From Bacteroidota bacterium (GTDB lineage: Bacteria; Bacteroidota; Bacteroidia; Bacteroidales; PUMT01), in NCBI GenBank assembly GCA_003567115.1, contig PXAP01000264.1, positions 1 to 6,037 of the forward strand: 6,037 nucleotides of DNA, given 5' to 3'. Every line of letters begins with the position of its first letter. The first letter of the stretch is position 1. The notes under the pieces are model-generated. The model ran no database searches. It saw only the letters and a list, made by a program, of their open reading frames with translations, and was not told where the DNA came from. The position numbers and the translations under genes were made by a program. Shown here piece by piece: positions 3,244 through 6,037 of the stretch.

Positions 3244-6037
3244 TCAGTTTTACCTCATCCAGCTCACCGGATTGGCAATACCAGATATATCCGCTTATAT
3301 TTGCATATCCCATTTTATTCAGCTCCTTCATATACTCTCTCAGCTGTGTCCTGTAATATGACTGAACATGCTCGCCGAACTTATAATCAACCACCACAAC
3401 CTCGTCGTCCTTTATCATCACCCTGTCCGGCCTCCTGATTTTACCGTTTTCAAGCAGTATACCGGTCTCATTAATAACTTTCCGGCTGCCGTCAAACCAG
3501 CCGGCAACCTCATTTCTGCTGATCATTGCATCTATTTCCCTGACAATTTCACCGGCATCAGGCATATTTATCATTCCTTCATAACACTTTTGTTTTACTG
3601 ACTTTTCCACATCGGCCCGGGTAATGATATTTTCAAAGATCTCATGCATAACCCTGCCGTGCTTAATTCTTTCACCGGCCTTACCGGTGTCATCACAACA
3701 CAGGTATCCGTAAGGTCTGAGACGCAGCTTCTCCCTGAAATTATTAACCCGGTATTTTTCAGGCATCAGAGCGTCCTCCATCCCGGCTTTGCCCGGCGTT
3801 GCCGGGCAGCCCCTGGTGCCGGCAGTAAAAACCTCTGCATACTCATTCCGGCTCCAGGCAGCATCAACGGCATCCCGGACCGCTTCCCGGGAAAAGGGTT
3901 CCAGGATACTGTAGATAAGGGCCGAGATGGTTTTAACCCCGCCCTTTTCCAACTGTTTTTCCGGTGGCAGCGGGGTGAACAGGTGCAGCTCCTCCTCCGG
4001 ACGGGTTAATGCAACATAAAGCAGGTTCAGGTTATCAACGAAAACCTGCATCTTCTCATTGAAATAGTCGGCTGCAAAAATACTTTTTGCAAGCTCGGAC
4101 TTATATTTAACGGGAACCACCTCAAGTCTCCCGAAAGGCATACTGCCCGGCCTGCACCACAGGAAGTTGTCATGCACCGGATCATGATCTGTTTTCCATT
4201 CCCCGAAAGGGATCACCACCACCTTAAACTGAAGCCCTTTTGCCTTATGAATGGTCATGATGCGCACGGCATCCTGCCTTTCGCTGCTGCTCACCGACAA
4301 ACTGCTGCTGTTTTCCTCCCACCATCCGGTAAAAGCCCCGGGTCCGCCTCCCTCCTTCCGTGAATATTCAAGTACCGTATCCTGAAAAGCCATCAGGTAA
4401 GGAGTCTCGCTTCCCTTCTCATTCATGCCGAATATGGAAATCAGCTCCTCAACCATCTCATATAGTGACAGCCGGCCGAGGTACCCTGTGGAGCGGGTAA
4501 AACCGGCAGGCATCATCTTTTCCCAGCTCTTCCCATCCTCAGCGGAAAGACTGCCAAAAAGATCATGATCACCGGCATTATCAAACGGAATGCGACCGAG
4601 ATAACGGCAATACTCATTCAAAATGACAGCCTTGTTGAGTCTGTCCTGATCACCGGAAATAAATTTAAGCAATGCCAGCAGCAGCTGCACCGAGACAGAT
4701 TCCTGAAGCAGCAGAAACTCCTCTGAAATAAAATCGAGCCGCGGTGAGCTGCTCCCCTCCTCCCCTGCCTGCCATTCCATGAGAGCTTTGGCTATATCTC
4801 TCCCGTCACGTTTATTCCTCACCAGTATTGCCATATCGCCCAGCCGGTACCCCCTCGACCTGATTTCAACCAGTAACCCCGGTAACTTATTCATCACCTC
4901 ATCCCTCCCCCCGCCTTCATTTTCCATAAAACTTACCGAAACATATCCTCCGTCACTATTTCGATCATCAGGCAGTTTCTGGACATGCTCCCCGTATGCC
5001 AGGCCAATCTGCTCCTGCAGGCCGGTCATGGTGTCTTCAGGCATATCAGAGGCCAGATACTCCCTTTTGAACTGCTCCTGCATGACAACAGGGGCGTGAC
5101 GAAACAGCACATTGTTGAATTCAACAATGTTCCTGAGGCTTCGCCGGTTTATTTCCAGTTTCCTGACAGACGGGGCATAATGCTGCATATCCCTTACCAG
5201 CTCCCCGGCAAGTATCCGCCAGTCCCCGTTCCTCCACCGGTAGATGGATTGTTTTACATCGCCCACCAGGATATTCCTGTTGTTTCCGGCAAGGCTGTCA
5301 GTTATCAGCGGTGCAAAATTGTTCCACTGAAGGCGTGAGGTATCCTGGAATTCATCAATCATGAAGTGACTGTAAAAACAGCCTGTTTTCTCATATACAA
5401 AGGGAGCATCATTTCCGCCTATAATAAGGGAAAGCAACGATGCCACATCCGACAGCAGGAAAAGATTGTTCTCTTCGGTGTATTCCCTGATCTTTATTAT
5501 TATATCATTAAGTATGCCAAGGGTGTAAAAATTGGAAAGAACCAGTTTTGCAGAAACATATGAATGATAGTCCGATGTGTAAATTTCCAGCGCTTCTTCC
5601 AGAATACGTTCCAGTCCGCTCCCCACAGCTCCTGTTATCTCTTCCTTCACAGGAGATGATTTACTGTACCAGGCCTCCGGGTTCCCGTGCGCATCAATCA
5701 CCCGCTTTCCCGGCTCGTATTTCTTTTCCCCGGATATCTTTGCAAAATACCCGGCAACCCCGCCTGATCCGTAAGAAAAATCTGATACCGACAATCCCCT
5801 GCTCTCTATAAGTCCGGTACCTTCTGCACCTTTCCGGCTCATCCTCTCTTCAAAACCGTTCTTCAGGGCATAGAGGGATGAGAGGTAATCATTCATAAAT
5901 GACCTGTCAGAAAGCTTTCCGCTCATTTCGTTTTTGAACTGCATGAATGTCTCGCTGAAAACCTGCCGGCCAAGTTTCATGGTATCCTTTCTGAAATTCC
6001 ATGACAAGCCCTCCCTGATCCTGCTTTCGGCAAACCG
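3236..6037 (-). CDS. AddA/RecB-like UvrD helicase with C-terminal PD-(D/E)XK nuclease (5' end beyond the right edge)
   Basis: 933 residues are visible, numbered here from 6037; the frame is still open at the edge. The TTG at 6007 is not a credible start, because the sequence before it (RFAESRIREGLSWNFRKD) is family-like. The missing N-terminus should hold the Walker A motif. Superfamily 1 motifs are present: DEFQDTS (228-234, Walker B), GDVKQSIYRWRNGD (259-272), ILVRNKRDG (404-412), TIHKAKGLQF (595-604) and LLYVALTRP (672-680). The C-terminal nuclease shows HGRVMHEIF (793-801), D871 in RRPD, and D884 and K886 in VVDYKFG, then QLREYMKEL. No iron-sulfur cysteine set is visible. The protein should unwind and resect DNA ends in a two-subunit AddAB-type complex with the protein at 1-411. 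It is the promoter-proximal gene seen here and overlaps the radical SAM gene by 8 nt. It looks intact within the window. Confidence 0.92.
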   Translation of the reverse strand, partial: RFAESRIREGLSWNFRKDTMKLGRQVFSETFMQFKNEMSGKLSDRSFMNDYLSSLYALKNGFEERMSRKGAEGTGLIESRGLSVSDFSYGSGGVAGYFAKISGEKKYEPGKRVIDAHGNPEAWYSKSSPVKEEITGAVGSGLERILEEALEIYTSDYHSYVSAKLVLSNFYTLGILNDIIIKIREYTEENNLFLLSDVASLLSLIIGGNDAPFVYEKTGCFYSHFMIDEFQDTSRLQWNNFAPLITDSLAGNNRNILVGDVKQSIYRWRNGDWRILAGELVRDMQHYAPSVRKLEINRRSLRNIVEFNNVLFRHAPVVMQEQFKREYLASDMPEDTMTGLQEQIGLAYGEHVQKLPDDRNSDGGYVSVSFMENEGGGRDEVMNKLPGLLVEIRSRGYRLGDMAILVRNKRDGRDIAKALMEWQAGEEGSSSPRLDFISEEFLLLQESVSVQLLLALLKFISGDQDRLNKAVILNEYCRYLGRIPFDNAGDHDLFGSLSAEDGKSWEKMMPAGFTRSTGYLGRLSLYEMVEELISIFGMNEKGSETPYLMAFQDTVLEYSRKEGGGPGAFTGWWEENSSSLSVSSSERQDAVRIMTIHKAKGLQFKVVVIPFGEWKTDHDPVHDNFLWCRPGSMPFGRLEVVPVKYKSELAKSIFAADYFNEKMQVFVDNLNLLYVALTRPEEELHLFTPLPPEKQLEKGGVKTISALIYSILEPFSREAVRDAVDAAWSRNEYAEVFTAGTRGCPATPGKAGMEDALMPEKYRVNNFREKLRLRPYGYLCCDDTGKAGERIKHGRVMHEIFENIITRADVEKSVKQKCYEGMINMPDAGEIVREIDAMISRNEVAGWFDGSRKVINETGILLENGKIRRPDRVMIKDDEVVVVDYKFGEHVQSYYRTQLREYMKELNKMGYANISGYIWYCQSGELDEVKLND

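Noticed and set aside
2977..3438. Plus-strand frames across the radical SAM/helicase junction
   Set aside because: Antisense to two confident genes, with cysteine- and proline-rich translations typical of shadow frames.
3791..3807. GCCCGGC-GTT-GCCGGGC hairpin
   Set aside because: It is a 7-bp GC-rich stem inside the helicase coding sequence with no U-tract; most likely incidental to codon choice.
4985..5338. Plus-strand frames of about 106-117 codons opposite the helicase
   Set aside because: The helicase motifs on the minus strand are unmistakable; no ribosome site or recognisable domain on the plus strand.
6005..6007. TTG at 6007 as the helicase start
   Set aside because: The frame remains open and family-like to the window edge, and the Walker A motif has not yet appeared.
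1..6037. tRNA, rRNA or CRISPR array
   Set aside because: No cloverleaf-like tRNA, no rRNA segments and no regularly spaced repeats with spacers were seen; the only exact long direct repeat occurs twice.

Overview
The window looks like a piece of a Bacteroidetes (Bacteroidales-like) chromosome. The main signs are a UvrD-type helicase with a C-terminal nuclease, and an AddB-like partner of the type typical of that phylum. Two minus-strand boxes also match the Bacteroidetes promoter form TAnnTTTG, one of them with a TTTG element 20 nt upstream. The taxonomic call is inference from protein style and promoter form. All confidently identified complete or edge-truncated genes are on the minus strand, so transcription runs from high to low coordinates.

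Right part (2284-6037): the C-terminal 933 residues of an AddA/RecB-like helicase-nuclease, whose 5' end lies beyond the right edge. It is followed, with an 8-nt overlap, by a complete TIGR01212/YhcC-type radical SAM protein. Left edge (1-411): the first 137 codons of the AddB-like PD-(D/E)XK nuclease family protein that normally partners such a helicase. The two halves of a probable double-strand-break repair complex are therefore present on the same strand, about 1.9 kb of AT-rich DNA apart once the radical SAM gene is discounted.

Middle part (412-2283): an accessory, scar-like segment. In transcription order it holds two strong hairpins (2078-2132 and 2149-2203) and a consensus promoter with a good Shine-Dalgarno site in front of a 29-residue ORF. 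Next come a two-gene toxin-antitoxin-type module, DUF433 antitoxin then DUF5615 PIN-like toxin, coupled by a GTGA overlap, then a fragment of a tyrosine recombinase. A plus-strand remnant of a small membrane protein (possibly YqaE/Pmp3-like) meets the toxin gene tail to tail. An 18-bp exact direct repeat (484-501 and 1987-2004) brackets the recombinase fragment, the toxin-antitoxin pair and the micro-ORF, and the recombinase reading frame breaks off exactly at one copy.

The simplest reading is an addA - radical SAM - addB style cluster into which mobile DNA has landed and decayed, leaving an addictive toxin-antitoxin pair as the only intact cargo. I see no tRNA, rRNA or CRISPR array. Nothing here clearly amounts to a new defence system. 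The least explained elements are the promoter-driven micro-ORF and the paired hairpins.
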